From positions 1 to 43,444 of the forward strand of contig NCGC01000009.1 in NCBI GenBank assembly GCA_002281475.1: DNA of 43,444 nt. Reading direction: 5' to 3'. Made by a program: the position numbers and the translations under genes. Numbering within the stretch: the stretch's first letter is position 1; every line of letters begins with the position of its first letter. Source of the DNA: Methylophilales bacterium 28-44-11 (lineage in GTDB: Bacteria > Pseudomonadota > Gammaproteobacteria > Burkholderiales > Methylophilaceae). Positions 8,874-17,188 of this stretch are shown one piece after another. Under the pieces are notes generated by a model that had not been told where the DNA came from, did no database searches, and saw nothing but the letters and a program-made list of their open reading frames with translations.

Positions 8874-8902
8874 ATTATATAAATTTACATAATATATTTC
8901 AA
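8874..8902 (-). promoter_or_regulatory. near-consensus sigma70 promoter of ccoI with embedded palindrome
   Basis: On the minus strand a TTGAAA element (8897-8902, 5 of 6 matches) is followed by a 17-bp spacer and a perfect TATAAT (8874-8879), giving a start near 8867 and a leader of about 48 nt to the TTG codon of ccoI. Bases 8874-8893 form a 20-bp palindrome (ATTATATAAATTTACATAAT, 9 of 10 pairs) that covers the -10 element and most of the spacer, a position suited to repression. Confidence 0.65.
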
Positions 8903-8930
8903 TTAAATATTACTGTTTTGTGAGTGGTTT

Positions 8931-8970
8931 TTTAAAAATAAAATCCCCTAGCTTCCAATATACAAGGGGT
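8931..8970 (-). terminator. weak candidate terminator after the second ccoG
   Basis: Reading the minus strand, CCCCT (8965-8969 complement side) and AGGGG (8945-8949 side) form a 5-bp G/C stem with a loop of about 15 nt, followed by ATTTTATTTTT. It lies 41 nt past the ccoG stop codon at 9011. The stem is short and the loop long, so terminator efficiency is doubtful and read-through into ccoI is possible. Confidence 0.3.
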
Positions 8971-9010
8971 ATTCAATCAATCCTTTGATGTAGCGCAAAC
9001 GCTCGTCATT

Positions 9011-10453
9011 TTATTCAACAGGCATATAAAACACAGAGCTCTCTATTATGCTTTCTTGCGTGTCCAGCGCAGTGACTTCAAACTGTATTGCATGCATACC
9101 AGGGTTCACACTATCACCAAGCATTTGCACGCTAATCGGCACTAACTGTTCAGAAGTTGCATGCACTTTTACTAGCTTTTGATTCAACATGGACAACCCT
9201 TTTGGTCCAATCACATTGATTTGATAGCTACGCGCTGATTCAGTTGCATTGGTGATCTGCATTCGATAAACATTTTCTATATTGCCGCCTGCCTCCAAAC
9301 GCGCCATCACTCCTCGATCACGCATGATGTCTACTTTGAATGAGGCTCGATTTGCCAATGACACTACCAAGCCAATGGAAATAATCAAGAGTAAGCCTGC
9401 ATAAATCAATACACGTGGTCTCAGCATGTTGATGATTCGTTGTGAATGCGTGAGTTGTTGTGCCTCTCCATTTTTGGTTGAAAAACGTATCAAATCTTTT
9501 GGATAATCCATTTTATCCATCACGCTATTGCAAGCGTCTACACACAAGCCACAGCTGATACATTCGTATTGCAAGCCATCCCTTATATCAATGCCTACAG
9601 GACACACCTGCACACACAATCTACAGTCAATACAATCGCCTAAGCCTTTTGCATTGGCGTCGATATGACGCGAACGCCCACTTCTTGGCTCTCCGCGCTT
9701 AGTGTCATAACTGACAATTAATGTGTCATCATCAAACATTGCACTTTGAAAACGCGCATAGGGACACATATACTTACATACTTGCTCCCGTAAAAACCCT
9801 GCGTTGCCATACGTGGCAAACCCATAAAAACAAATCCAAAAGGTTTCCCATCCGCTCAAGTTAAACATCAAAATATGCTGCATTAAGTCGCGAATTGGTG
9901 AGAAGTAGCCGAGGAAAGTGAAGCCGGTCCACATCGAAAAAGTAATCCACACAGTATGCTTGATGAGTTTTTTCGACACTTTTTTTGCATGGATGGAAGC
10001 ATTATCTAAACGCATGCGGGCAAGACTGTCTCCTTCGACTTGACGCTCAATCCATAAAAATATTTCCGTGTAGACCGATTGAGGACAAGAAAACCCACAC
10101 CACAAGCGCCCTGCAACTGCCGTAAATAAAAATAGAGCAAGGGCTGAAATGATCAGAATAAACGCTAGGTAAATCAAATCTTGTGGAAATAGCACCAATC
10201 CGAAAATATAAAATTGATGCGCGCTGATATCAAACAGTACTGATTGGCGATCATTCCAAGTCAACCATGGAATGGTGTAGAACACAATTTGGGTGAGCCA
10301 AATCATCACCCAACGCCAATTTTTAAAATAGCCTCTGACGGCGCGTGGGTATACTTTATCTTGCGAGGCATACAATGAAATATATTGTGCCTCATCAGAC
10401 TGGCTGATAATCGGTATGATTTTTCTATTGCGTCCTGCTGCTAGCTTGCTCAT
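9011..10453 (-). CDS. ccoG: second CcoG-like iron-sulfur membrane protein (copy 2)
   Basis: A 480-residue paralogue of the CcoG at 1760-3220. It keeps all hallmark segments: QDKVYPRAVRGYFKNWRWVM at the N terminus, GFSCPQSVYTEIFLWIE, CKYMCPYARFQSAMFDDDTL, and the two ferredoxin motifs CIDCRLCVQVCPVGIDIR and CISCGLCVDAC, then a C-terminal Ig-like periplasmic domain. The two copies are clearly related along their whole length but differ at many positions and in the N-terminal tail, so this is not a recent duplication. GAGG lies 7 nt before the ATG. It stands upstream of ccoI, separated by the predicted ccoI promoter. It may be a redundant or specialised electron donor for copper reduction in cbb3 assembly. 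No FNR box is evident upstream of it. Confidence 0.92.
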   Translation of the reverse strand: MSKLAAGRNRKIIPIISQSDEAQYISLYASQDKVYPRAVRGYFKNWRWVMIWLTQIVFYTIPWLTWNDRQSVLFDISAHQFYIFGLVLFPQDLIYLAFILIISALALFLFTAVAGRLWCGFSCPQSVYTEIFLWIERQVEGDSLARMRLDNASIHAKKVSKKLIKHTVWITFSMWTGFTFLGYFSPIRDLMQHILMFNLSGWETFWICFYGFATYGNAGFLREQVCKYMCPYARFQSAMFDDDTLIVSYDTKRGEPRSGRSRHIDANAKGLGDCIDCRLCVQVCPVGIDIRDGLQYECISCGLCVDACNSVMDKMDYPKDLIRFSTKNGEAQQLTHSQRIINMLRPRVLIYAGLLLIISIGLVVSLANRASFKVDIMRDRGVMARLEAGGNIENVYRMQITNATESARSYQINVIGPKGLSMLNQKLVKVHATSEQLVPISVQMLGDSVNPGMHAIQFEVTALDTQESIIESSVFYMPVE

Positions 10454-10600
10454 TTCGTTAACCTCATCTGGCGAATCATTATTTTCAATTCCGCAGTATC
10501 AGATTAACGAAACACATCACAAAAAAACAGAAGCAGATTCACACATAAAAACCATATCAGATGAACCGGCGTGATGGTCCTATGGAAGCAAACCCTTTAA

Positions 10601-12046
10601 CTAAATGGATGTTTTAGATGCAACAAAAGCTTGCTGTTGAGTTGAAATCAACTGACCTAAAGTGGCCAGTGCATGTTCAATTTTACTATCCCAAACATGA
10701 CCGTAATTTAGTCGTATATAGTCCTGAAAACTTTGTTGTCCAGAAAAGATAGGGCCAGGCGCAATGCTAATCCCGAGATTTAATGATTGCCGATGTAATG
10801 CGAGCGCATTGACACCGTCTGGTAATTTTACCCATAAAAAGTATCCGCCTTGTGGCACCGTAAGATGGGTGCCTTTGGGAAAATACCGCTCCACAGCCTC
10901 AACAAATTTAATTTGATTTACCATCAATACATGCCTCAATGACTGTAAATGTTGATCGTATCCTCCTTTTTGTAAATACTTAGCTATAGCTAGCTGTGCA
11001 GGGACAGAGGCAGAAATCGTTGTAGTAAGTTTGAGACGTTCGACTTGTTTAGCAAACCTGCCCGCAACCACCCAACCTACTCGGTAACCAGGTGCTAAGC
11101 TTTTAGAAAAAGATCCGCAGTGCATCACCAACCCAGCGTGGTCAAAGGCTTTAGCTGGCATTGGGCGTTGCTCACCAAAATACAGCTCACCATATACATC
11201 ATCTTCGATTAAAGGGATGTTGTGCTCTGTTAATTTAGATACTAGCGCTTGCTTTTTTTCATTAGAAAGTAAGCTACCAAGAGGATTTTGAAAGTTGGTC
11301 ATCAACCAACACACTTTTGGCTTATGCGCTCGAATGGCTTGTTCCATTGCTACCAAATCAATCCCGTCTTTGGGATGACTGGGTACTTCGACTGCTTTTA
11401 ACCCAATACGCTCAATTGATTGTAATGCCGCATAAAATGTGGGAGATTCGATCAACACAGTATCACCAGGTCGGGTAGTAGCGGTTAAACATAGGTTCAA
11501 AGCCTCTAGCGCACCATTGGTGATGACAATCTCATCAGAAGTCACGTGTAAGCCATCGATTAAATAACGCAATGCAATTTGACGTCTTAACTCTGCATCG
11601 CCTGGACTGATATGATCAAGACTGCTCCATGGGTCCAAATCTTTCATGGCCGATGCCATCATGCGGCCAAGCCGCGCTAGAGGAAACAATAATGGACTAG
11701 GAAAAGCAGAACCCAATGGCACAACGGCTTTGCTACGAATAGATTCAAGCACCTCAAACACTAATTCACTCACATCTACATCCGTCAATGCTAAGGATGG
11801 ACTTGAAGCAGGTGCTGGAGTATTGGGCATATTAATAATACCTGCAGCAACATAATAACCAGAGCGTTCTCTAGCAACTATGAGCCCTCTGGCTTCTAAT
11901 AAATAATATGCTTGAAACACAGTGGCCTGACTAATTGTTCTATGCAAACTGGCTTGGCGAACTGAGGGCAATTTATCGCCACGCTTTAATACGCCACTTT
12001 GGATGGATGACGCTATCTCATTAGCAAGTTGTTCATACAGTTTCAT
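10601..12046 (-). CDS. MocR-type transcription regulator (GntR winged helix fused to class I aminotransferase)
   Basis: A 481-residue PLP-dependent regulator. Residues 1-68 form a GntR winged helix (LYEQLANEI, RGDKLPSVRQ, TVFQAYYLLEARGLI). Residues from about 105 form an aminotransferase I fold with NFQNPLG (PLP phosphate/pyridine region), DDVYGELYF and the Schiff-base lysine K315 in GSFSKSLAPGYRVGW. MocR proteins usually sense an amino compound or PLP and regulate a neighbouring or divergent gene. Here both neighbours lie on the same strand (a small exported protein upstream, ccoG copy 2 downstream), so no target is obvious. It does not look like a confirmed PdxR because no PLP-synthesis gene is adjacent. 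A strong terminator separates it from the upstream gene. Confidence 0.9.
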   Translation of the reverse strand: MKLYEQLANEIASSIQSGVLKRGDKLPSVRQASLHRTISQATVFQAYYLLEARGLIVARERSGYYVAAGIINMPNTPAPASSPSLALTDVDVSELVFEVLESIRSKAVVPLGSAFPSPLLFPLARLGRMMASAMKDLDPWSSLDHISPGDAELRRQIALRYLIDGLHVTSDEIVITNGALEALNLCLTATTRPGDTVLIESPTFYAALQSIERIGLKAVEVPSHPKDGIDLVAMEQAIRAHKPKVCWLMTNFQNPLGSLLSNEKKQALVSKLTEHNIPLIEDDVYGELYFGEQRPMPAKAFDHAGLVMHCGSFSKSLAPGYRVGWVVAGRFAKQVERLKLTTTISASVPAQLAIAKYLQKGGYDQHLQSLRHVLMVNQIKFVEAVERYFPKGTHLTVPQGGYFLWVKLPDGVNALALHRQSLNLGISIAPGPIFSGQQSFQDYIRLNYGHVWDSKIEHALATLGQLISTQQQAFVASKTSI

Positions 12047-12139
12047 GGATTTAGTTTATTTGAGAAAGACCTATTAGGGTATTTAAATTCTTCATTAGCG
12101 AAATAATAAGAACATATGCCTAACCATTTTAAAAATGAC

Positions 12140-12165
12140 AAAAGCCTGCTAACAAGCAGGCTTTT
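12140..12165 (-). terminator. strong intrinsic terminator
   Basis: An 11-bp perfect stem (AAAAGCCTGCT at 12140-12150, AGCAGGCTTTT at 12155-12165) with an AACA loop. It lies 20 nt past the stop of the small exported-protein gene and ends that transcript before the MocR-type gene. The stem's own U-rich arm lets it work in both directions. Confidence 0.9.
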
Positions 12166-12185
12166 TAGATTAGAGATAAAAGGAA

Positions 12186-12557
12186 CTATCGGTTATTGAA
12201 AAAACCAATGTTCATGACTCGATCATTTACAAAAGTGATTTCAGTTTCTTTGTAAGTACGTTTTGGATCATATTTCACAATATTTTTATAGTACCACATC
12301 TCTACTTTGACTGGTTTTTGCGATTTGTCTTCTACATTTTTCCCGATCACCGCACCGGCATTGGTAGGTTTTACAGCTTGTTGTTTTTTGGTAGGCTTTC
12401 CTAGTTTAGCTTCCACTACTTTTTTAGACTTACCGCTGAAAGCATTTAAAAACTCATCTTCTGAATACGTTTTACCTGCCGCAATACTTAAACATGAGAA
12501 AAACGCTAATGATAAGGCGATGACAAAATTAACAACTGTAAATGAAGTTTTTTGCAT
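12186..12557 (-). CDS. small exported protein of unknown function
   Basis: A 123-residue protein with a signal peptide: a basic start, hydrophobic core VVNFVIALSLAFFSCLSIAA and a probable cut near AAG at about residue 28. A lipobox is not clear (FSCLS lies inside the hydrophobic core). The mature part has FSGKSKKVVEAKLGKPTKK, then VEMWYYKNIVKYDPKRTYKE and TFVNDRVMNIGFFN. The lysine-rich helix followed by G-x-P and W-Y-Y resembles the BamE/SmpA-like outer-membrane fold, but I would not name it so. It is the last gene before the terminator at 12140 and starts 70 nt after the metallohydrolase stop, so it may share that transcript or have its own promoter. Confidence 0.7.
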   Translation of the reverse strand: MQKTSFTVVNFVIALSLAFFSCLSIAAGKTYSEDEFLNAFSGKSKKVVEAKLGKPTKKQQAVKPTNAGAVIGKNVEDKSQKPVKVEMWYYKNIVKYDPKRTYKETEITFVNDRVMNIGFFNNR

Positions 12558-12627
12558 AATACTGGTGGTTCCTATGATGTTTTATGGATAACGTTTTGAA
12601 TGAATTGATGTTGACAGACTAGACCTT

Positions 12628-13392
12628 CTAATTAAAATTTAGTTTTAAGCCATCATAGCCAACACATACATTGGGTGGCAGCAAATCACTCAGAGTCTCA
12701 TATTCTAATTCATGTGTCATATGAATCATAACACTTTGTTTTGCCCCTATTCGCTTCACCAATTCTAGACTTTGTGCCACGTTGATATGTGTTGGGTGCG
12801 ACTCATATCGTAGACAGTCAATGAGCAATACCTCCAAACCTTCTAATAATGCAAAAGAGTCTTCTGGAATCTCAGAAACATCAGTCAAATATGCCATATT
12901 GCCTATGCGGTAGCCCAAAATCATGATGCGCCCATGCACAACGGGTATTGGCGTAATAATCTGCCCAAATATTTCAAATGGTGCTTCAATCGCTTGTATA
13001 CCGAGCACAGGCAAATCCCAAAAATGACTGGGTTCACGTATGGTGTAACCAAATTTTGCCATAATGTGGTCAACTGCATCTTGTTTAGCATACAGTGGAA
13101 TTTGCTGACGATTGCGCTGACAAAACGCGCGCAAGTCGTCAATTCCATGCAAATGGTCTGCATGGGTATGGGTATAAAGGACCGCATCAACGCGTGTCAT
13201 TTTTTCGCGCAATGCCTGTATCCGAAGATCTGGGCCCGTGTCGATTAATATCGTCTGTCCACTGTCCAACGCAATCATACTGGAGCAACGTGTGCGGTAA
13301 TTTCTAGGATGTGATGATACACAGGTGGCACATTGACAACCGATGACAGGTGTACCCGCACTTGAGCCTGCACCCAATATGGTTAGTTGCAT
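12628..13392 (-). CDS. MBL-fold metallohydrolase, PhnP-like
   Basis: A 254-residue metallo-beta-lactamase-fold hydrolase. It shows the family start LTILGAGSSAGTPVIGC, the cysteine motif GCQCATC (residues 18-24, structural zinc site as in PhnP), and the metal-binding H75-T-H77-A-D79-H80-LHG motif, with further histidines in TPIPVVHG and MIHMTHE. PhnP-type proteins are cyclic phosphodiesterases; homologues in this operon position are usually annotated only as MBL-fold hydrolase, and no phosphonate genes are near. The start overlaps the end of the upstream TatD-family gene by 10 nt, so translation is coupled. Exact substrate unknown. Confidence 0.85.
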   Translation of the reverse strand: MQLTILGAGSSAGTPVIGCQCATCVSSHPRNYRTRCSSMIALDSGQTILIDTGPDLRIQALREKMTRVDAVLYTHTHADHLHGIDDLRAFCQRNRQQIPLYAKQDAVDHIMAKFGYTIREPSHFWDLPVLGIQAIEAPFEIFGQIITPIPVVHGRIMILGYRIGNMAYLTDVSEIPEDSFALLEGLEVLLIDCLRYESHPTHINVAQSLELVKRIGAKQSVMIHMTHELEYETLSDLLPPNVCVGYDGLKLNFN

Positions 13393-14162
13393 GGTTTTGC
13401 ATCTGAAAATAATCGAAAGAAATTAGTTGTCGTGGCTTCCATGACATCTTCTAATTGTATGCCACGCAAATTGGCAATTTCTTGCGCGGTATAACGCACA
13501 TAGGCAGGCTGGTTGGTTTTACCCCGAAAAGGGATAGGAGCCAAATATGGAGAGTCCGTTTCCACCAACATTCTATCAAGTGGAATCGCTTTGGCGACTT
13601 CTTTAAGTTGGACTGCATTTTTAAACGTCACGATGCCAGAAAATGAAATGTAAAAATTTAATTCAATTGCTTGCAACGCCACTTCAAGTGACTCAGTAAA
13701 ACAGTGCATCACGCCACCGACCAAGTGAGCACGCTCTTCTTGCATAATTTTAATGGTGTCTTCTGCTGCACTACGGGTATGAATAATCAGCGGTTTATTG
13801 GCAATAATCGCAGCGCGGATATGTGTGCGGAATCTTTCTCTTTGCCATGACAAATCTCCAGTGAGTCTAAAATAATCTAAGCCGGTTTCACCAATTGCCA
13901 CCACTTTGGAGTGATCCGCCAACTTGACCAAAGTCTCTACGCTCGGTTCTTCTATATTTTCATAATCCGGATGAACACCGACTGAAGCATAAAAATTGTC
14001 ATAAGATTCAGCAAGGGCTAATACCTCATGCACTTTGTCTAAGGTGACGGACACGCACAGCGCATGACCCACATGAGACTCCAGCATTAAAGCGCGTACA
14101 GCTTCAATATTGTCTGATAACTCTGGAAAATTTAAGTGGCAATGTGAATCAACAAGCATCAT
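13383..14162 (-). CDS. TatD-family metal-dependent deoxyribonuclease (YcfH-type)
   Basis: A 259-residue TatD/YcfH hydrolase with a TIM-barrel metal site. Signatures are VDSHCHLNFPEL at the N terminus, SVGVHPDYE, AIGETGLDYFR, LIIHTRSA, GGVMHCFTES and LVETDSPYLAP, all in the normal order. In E. coli the paralogue ycfH also lies next to holB, so this is best called YcfH-type. Two adjacent ATG codons (14162 and 14159) are both plausible starts; neither has a strong ribosome site. It follows the pilZ gene by 12 nt and overlaps the metallohydrolase gene by 10 nt. Confidence 0.92.
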   Translation of the reverse strand: MMLVDSHCHLNFPELSDNIEAVRALMLESHVGHALCVSVTLDKVHEVLALAESYDNFYASVGVHPDYENIEEPSVETLVKLADHSKVVAIGETGLDYFRLTGDLSWQRERFRTHIRAAIIANKPLIIHTRSAAEDTIKIMQEERAHLVGGVMHCFTESLEVALQAIELNFYISFSGIVTFKNAVQLKEVAKAIPLDRMLVETDSPYLAPIPFRGKTNQPAYVRYTAQEIANLRGIQLEDVMEATTTNFFRLFSDAKPCN

Positions 14163-14174
14163 GAACAACAAACT

Positions 14175-14543
14175 TTACATTGTGTGGGTTGGACGATTAG
14201 ATTTGAGAGCCCCACCAAGAATAGATTCAATTTTATTTTTCACTTCTAAACCACCGTCTTTTTCGCTAAATTGGACGCCTATCCCTTGTGGACGATTATT
14301 GACAGGCGATGGTGACAGCCAAATAACTTTACCGACCACTTTGAGTTTGACGGGATCTTCCACTAAACTGAGTAACATAAATACTTCTTCACCCATTTTA
14401 AATGTCTTGTTGGTGGGAATAAATAAGCCACCACCTTTAACATAAGGCATATAAGCAGCATACAAGGCTGCTTTTTCTTTAATAGCTAGTGATAATACGC
14501 CCGGTTTATTGGCGGCTTCTTTTTGTTCTGTATCAGGCTGCAT
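14175..14543 (-). CDS. pilZ: type IV pilus assembly protein PilZ
   Basis: A 122-residue PilZ-domain protein that closely follows the pattern of the Pseudomonas aeruginosa PilZ used in type IV pilus assembly: GVLSLAIKEKAALYAAYMPYVKGGGLFIPTNK (given here only as landmarks around residues 15-46), then EEVFMLLSL, KVIWLSP and GIGVQF. The c-di-GMP-binding motifs RxxxR and (D/N)xSxxG are absent, as in that PilZ, so it should not bind the nucleotide. It lies between holB and tatD as in Pseudomonas. Start is uncertain: the ATG at 14543 is chosen, and an in-frame GTG at 14555 is adjacent to AGAGAGA and would be spaced too close. No pilus structural gene is in the window. Confidence 0.88.
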   Translation of the reverse strand: MQPDTEQKEAANKPGVLSLAIKEKAALYAAYMPYVKGGGLFIPTNKTFKMGEEVFMLLSLVEDPVKLKVVGKVIWLSPSPVNNRPQGIGVQFSEKDGGLEVKNKIESILGGALKSNRPTHTM

Positions 14544-14582
14544 AAACGCTATCACTCTCTCTAGTTGGTAAATATCAACAAG

Positions 14583-15572
14583 TTAATGCTTGAAAACTTT
14601 CTTATAATTTAACAAAATCGCCTCTAGTTGCAACTCTTGGCTGAGTGGGTGATTCGCTGTCACTTTTGCCTGTACTAGCTCACGCTGGAAGTCCAATAGA
14701 GCACTTAAGTTTACGCTTTTCGCCAGCGCTTGCAAAGACTTGGCGAGTTTCATATGGTAATGGCTAGGTAATGCATGCGTGCTTAACTGCAAATCAAACA
14801 TCCATTTTTGCAATAAGGTAAGTGCAGCCTCCATGCCATGTTCTAATAGCAAACCTGCACATGCAGCCGTATCTAACTTACCTCCCTTGGCCAAATGCTG
14901 ATAGACCATAGATTGCGCTGTAAAATCACCTGAATTTTGCAAGGCAATCAGTGGAGCGCCTCCAGCATAATCCAATACACCATTGGGATCACCCACCTGT
15001 TGGGATTCTAACCAATCGATGGCTACCTTTCGTTGAGGTATAGGCATAGCTATCGCCTGACAGCGACTGATAATGGTCGGTAACAAACGATGTATCTGAT
15101 GCGCCACTAAAATGAATATTGTATTATTGGGAGGCTCCTCTAACACTTTTAGAAGTGCATTGGCAGAGGCAGTGTTCATGACTTCGGCAGGATGAATTAA
15201 CACCACACGCATAGCAGTGGTGCTATGGTTAGTTAAGCTTAGCAATTGTATAAGCTGACGTATTTGCTCAACAGAAATCTGTGTTTTCTTAGTCGCTTTC
15301 TTTTTAGGGGCATCTTCTGCGGTATCGGCCTCTTCTGGTTTGATGCATTTAAAATCAGGATGCGCACCCTCTTTAAACCAAATGCATTGTGGACAGACAT
15401 CGCACGCATGTCCATCTTTGGGCGATGCACAAAGTAATGATTGGCTAAGATGCATCGCAAAATCTAATTTACCCATGCCCGCCCGCCCGTGCAATAGCAA
15501 AGCATGGCTTAGACGTTGTTTTTGACTAGTAAGTCGTTGCCAAACCGATTGTTGCCATGGATATATTTTCAT
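14583..15572 (-). CDS. holB: DNA polymerase III delta' subunit
   Basis: A 329-residue clamp-loader subunit. It begins with the AAA+ Walker region LLHGRAGMGKLDFA, has the zinc-module cysteines C-x8-C-x2-C-x2-C in the CASPKDGHACDVCPQC segment, followed by HPDFKCIKPE, the conserved ALLKVLEEPP (sensor-like helix) and ISRCQAI. The delta' subunit holds the clamp-loader ring open so that the beta clamp can be placed on primed DNA. The gene begins 5 nt after the tmk stop and is followed by pilZ. Length and motifs are normal. An Ala/Lys-rich insert (DTAEDAPKKKATKK) lies after the zinc module. Confidence 0.94.
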   Translation of the reverse strand: MKIYPWQQSVWQRLTSQKQRLSHALLLHGRAGMGKLDFAMHLSQSLLCASPKDGHACDVCPQCIWFKEGAHPDFKCIKPEEADTAEDAPKKKATKKTQISVEQIRQLIQLLSLTNHSTTAMRVVLIHPAEVMNTASANALLKVLEEPPNNTIFILVAHQIHRLLPTIISRCQAIAMPIPQRKVAIDWLESQQVGDPNGVLDYAGGAPLIALQNSGDFTAQSMVYQHLAKGGKLDTAACAGLLLEHGMEAALTLLQKWMFDLQLSTHALPSHYHMKLAKSLQALAKSVNLSALLDFQRELVQAKVTANHPLSQELQLEAILLNYKKVFKH

Positions 15573-15577
15573 ATAAA

Positions 15578-16192
15578 TTAGATAGTTGCGATTATTTCTG
15601 AAACCAAAACTTTAACTTTTTCCAATGATTGGTTTGCATCAATTACACGAAAACGTTGAGGGAATTGCGCTGCACGCTCTAAATAACTGTGTCGTAATTT
15701 TTCAAAAAACACTACACCTTCTCGCTCAAATTTATCAGGTGATCTTGCGGTCGATAATCGTTGCAAACTGACTTGAGCCGGCACATCGAACAAAAGTGTC
15801 ACATCTGGTTGCAATCCTTCTTGCACCCACTCCTCCAACTGTAAGATTTTGTGACTTGACACCCCTTTGGCACCGCACTGATAAGCATAGGTTGCATCAG
15901 TAAAGCGATCTGTGAGTACATAAGCGCCACGCTTAAGTGCAGGCGCAATCACTTCTGCAATATGCTCGCGACGTGCTGCAAACATGAGCATGGCCTCTGT
16001 TTCAGGGTGCATAGGCGCATGTAACAATAAGTCACGCAACTGCTCACCCAATGGGGTTCCACCAGGCTCTCTGGTCGAGACCACTTCTACGCCACGCGCT
16101 TCCAACAAACCAATAATAGTCGGAATATGCGTACTTTTGCCTGCACCATCCATGCCTTCTAGGGATATCATTTTTCCAGAATATTGTGTCAT
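15578..16192 (-). CDS. tmk: thymidylate kinase
   Basis: A 204-residue kinase that phosphorylates dTMP to dTDP. The P-loop is GMDGAGKSTH near residue 14, followed by STREPGGTPLGEQLRDLLL (DR[EX] region), LTDRFTDATYAYQ and LLFDVPAQVSLQR; the lid carries arginines in STARSPDKFE. It starts 3 nt after the mltG stop and ends 5 nt before holB, so the three are in one transcript. Length and motifs are normal. Confidence 0.97.
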   Translation of the reverse strand: MTQYSGKMISLEGMDGAGKSTHIPTIIGLLEARGVEVVSTREPGGTPLGEQLRDLLLHAPMHPETEAMLMFAARREHIAEVIAPALKRGAYVLTDRFTDATYAYQCGAKGVSSHKILQLEEWVQEGLQPDVTLLFDVPAQVSLQRLSTARSPDKFEREGVVFFEKLRHSYLERAAQFPQRFRVIDANQSLEKVKVLVSEIIATI

Positions 16193-16195
16193 TTG

Positions 16196-17188
16196 TTATT
16201 TCAATTGATATTTCACGACTGCACGATTGTGCTCAGCCAAATTGTTAGAAAAAGCATGACTGCCATCCCCTTTGCCAACAAAATACAAAGCTTTAGTTGG
16301 CGCTGGGTGCAAAGCGGCTTGAATTGCTGCTAAACCAGGCATTGCAATAGGGGTTGGTGGCAAGCCGTTACGCGTGTAAGTGTTGTAAGCAGTATCTTTA
16401 AGAAGATCTTTGCGACGAATATTGCCATGATAGTCATCGCCCATGCCATAAATAATGGTGGGATCGGTTTGCAGGCGCATCCCTATCCTAAGGCGATTAA
16501 TAAACACACCTGCAATCATCGCACGCTCACTGGCTTGGCCCGTTTCTTTCTCAATAATGGAGGCCATAATCAACGCCTGATAAGGCGATTTGTAGGGCAA
16601 GTTTGCATCTCGTGTTTCCCATGCTTTCATTAGTTTAGTTTGCATATTTTCATATGAGCGTTTTAGGATAACTGTATCAAGAGTGTTGCGGTCGAAATAA
16701 AAAGTATCAGGGAAAAACAAACCTTCCGCATGCGGTTCGCCTTTACCAACGATTTGCATGACCTCAGCATCGGATAACAAGTGAATCGTGTGCTTAATCG
16801 CCTGATTATTCGCCATGCGTTGACGCATCTGCTTGAAGGTTCGGCCTTCGATAAAAGTGATACTACCCTGCGTGGATTTTCCATTATTGAGAGAAAGCAA
16901 TAACTGGTAAGGATTGATATTTTTATTGAGCGTGTAGTCGCCAGCTTGCAAATATGGTTCTTTACGTAATATTTTTGCTAACAAGATAAATGGCCACTCT
17001 CTTTTCAGCACACCTTGATTGACCAGTTGTTTTGCAATACTAGTTAAGCTGCTATTCGCTTGAATGGTAATGTCTTGGGCATCTGGCCGTATATTTAAAG
17101 GTGTTTTAGCGTAATACACCATCCAAGAGGACAACCCAATCACACCGATGATGACTAGCCAAAACAGCTTCTTAATTTTCTTGATCAT
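16196..17188 (-). CDS. mltG: endolytic murein transglycosylase MltG (YceG-like)
   Basis: A 330-residue inner-membrane enzyme that cuts nascent glycan strands and helps set peptidoglycan strand length. A short basic start (MIKKIKKLFW) leads to one membrane segment (about 8-27). A LysM-like part follows, then the YceG domain with FIEGRTFKQMRQR, EGLFFPDTFYF, and the catalytic segment ASIIEKETG. NRL, LQTDPTIIYG and NTYTRNGLPPTPIAMPG are further signatures. The ATG at 17188 overlaps the pabC stop codon by 4 nt (ATGA); a longer in-frame extension upstream would run inside pabC and is rejected. Confidence 0.95.
   Translation of the reverse strand: MIKKIKKLFWLVIIGVIGLSSWMVYYAKTPLNIRPDAQDITIQANSSLTSIAKQLVNQGVLKREWPFILLAKILRKEPYLQAGDYTLNKNINPYQLLLSLNNGKSTQGSITFIEGRTFKQMRQRMANNQAIKHTIHLLSDAEVMQIVGKGEPHAEGLFFPDTFYFDRNTLDTVILKRSYENMQTKLMKAWETRDANLPYKSPYQALIMASIIEKETGQASERAMIAGVFINRLRIGMRLQTDPTIIYGMGDDYHGNIRRKDLLKDTAYNTYTRNGLPPTPIAMPGLAAIQAALHPAPTKALYFVGKGDGSHAFSNNLAEHNRAVVKYQLK

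Noticed and set aside
8985-8998. TTGATGTAGCGCAA near the end of ccoG copy 2
   Set aside because: Two mismatches in the second half-site, and it lies about 165 bp from ccoI behind a good promoter, so it is unlikely to act as an FNR site for ccoI.
12609-12620. TTGACA on the plus strand as a -35 element
   Set aside because: There is no plus-strand gene downstream; the sequence lies antisense to the metallohydrolase gene.
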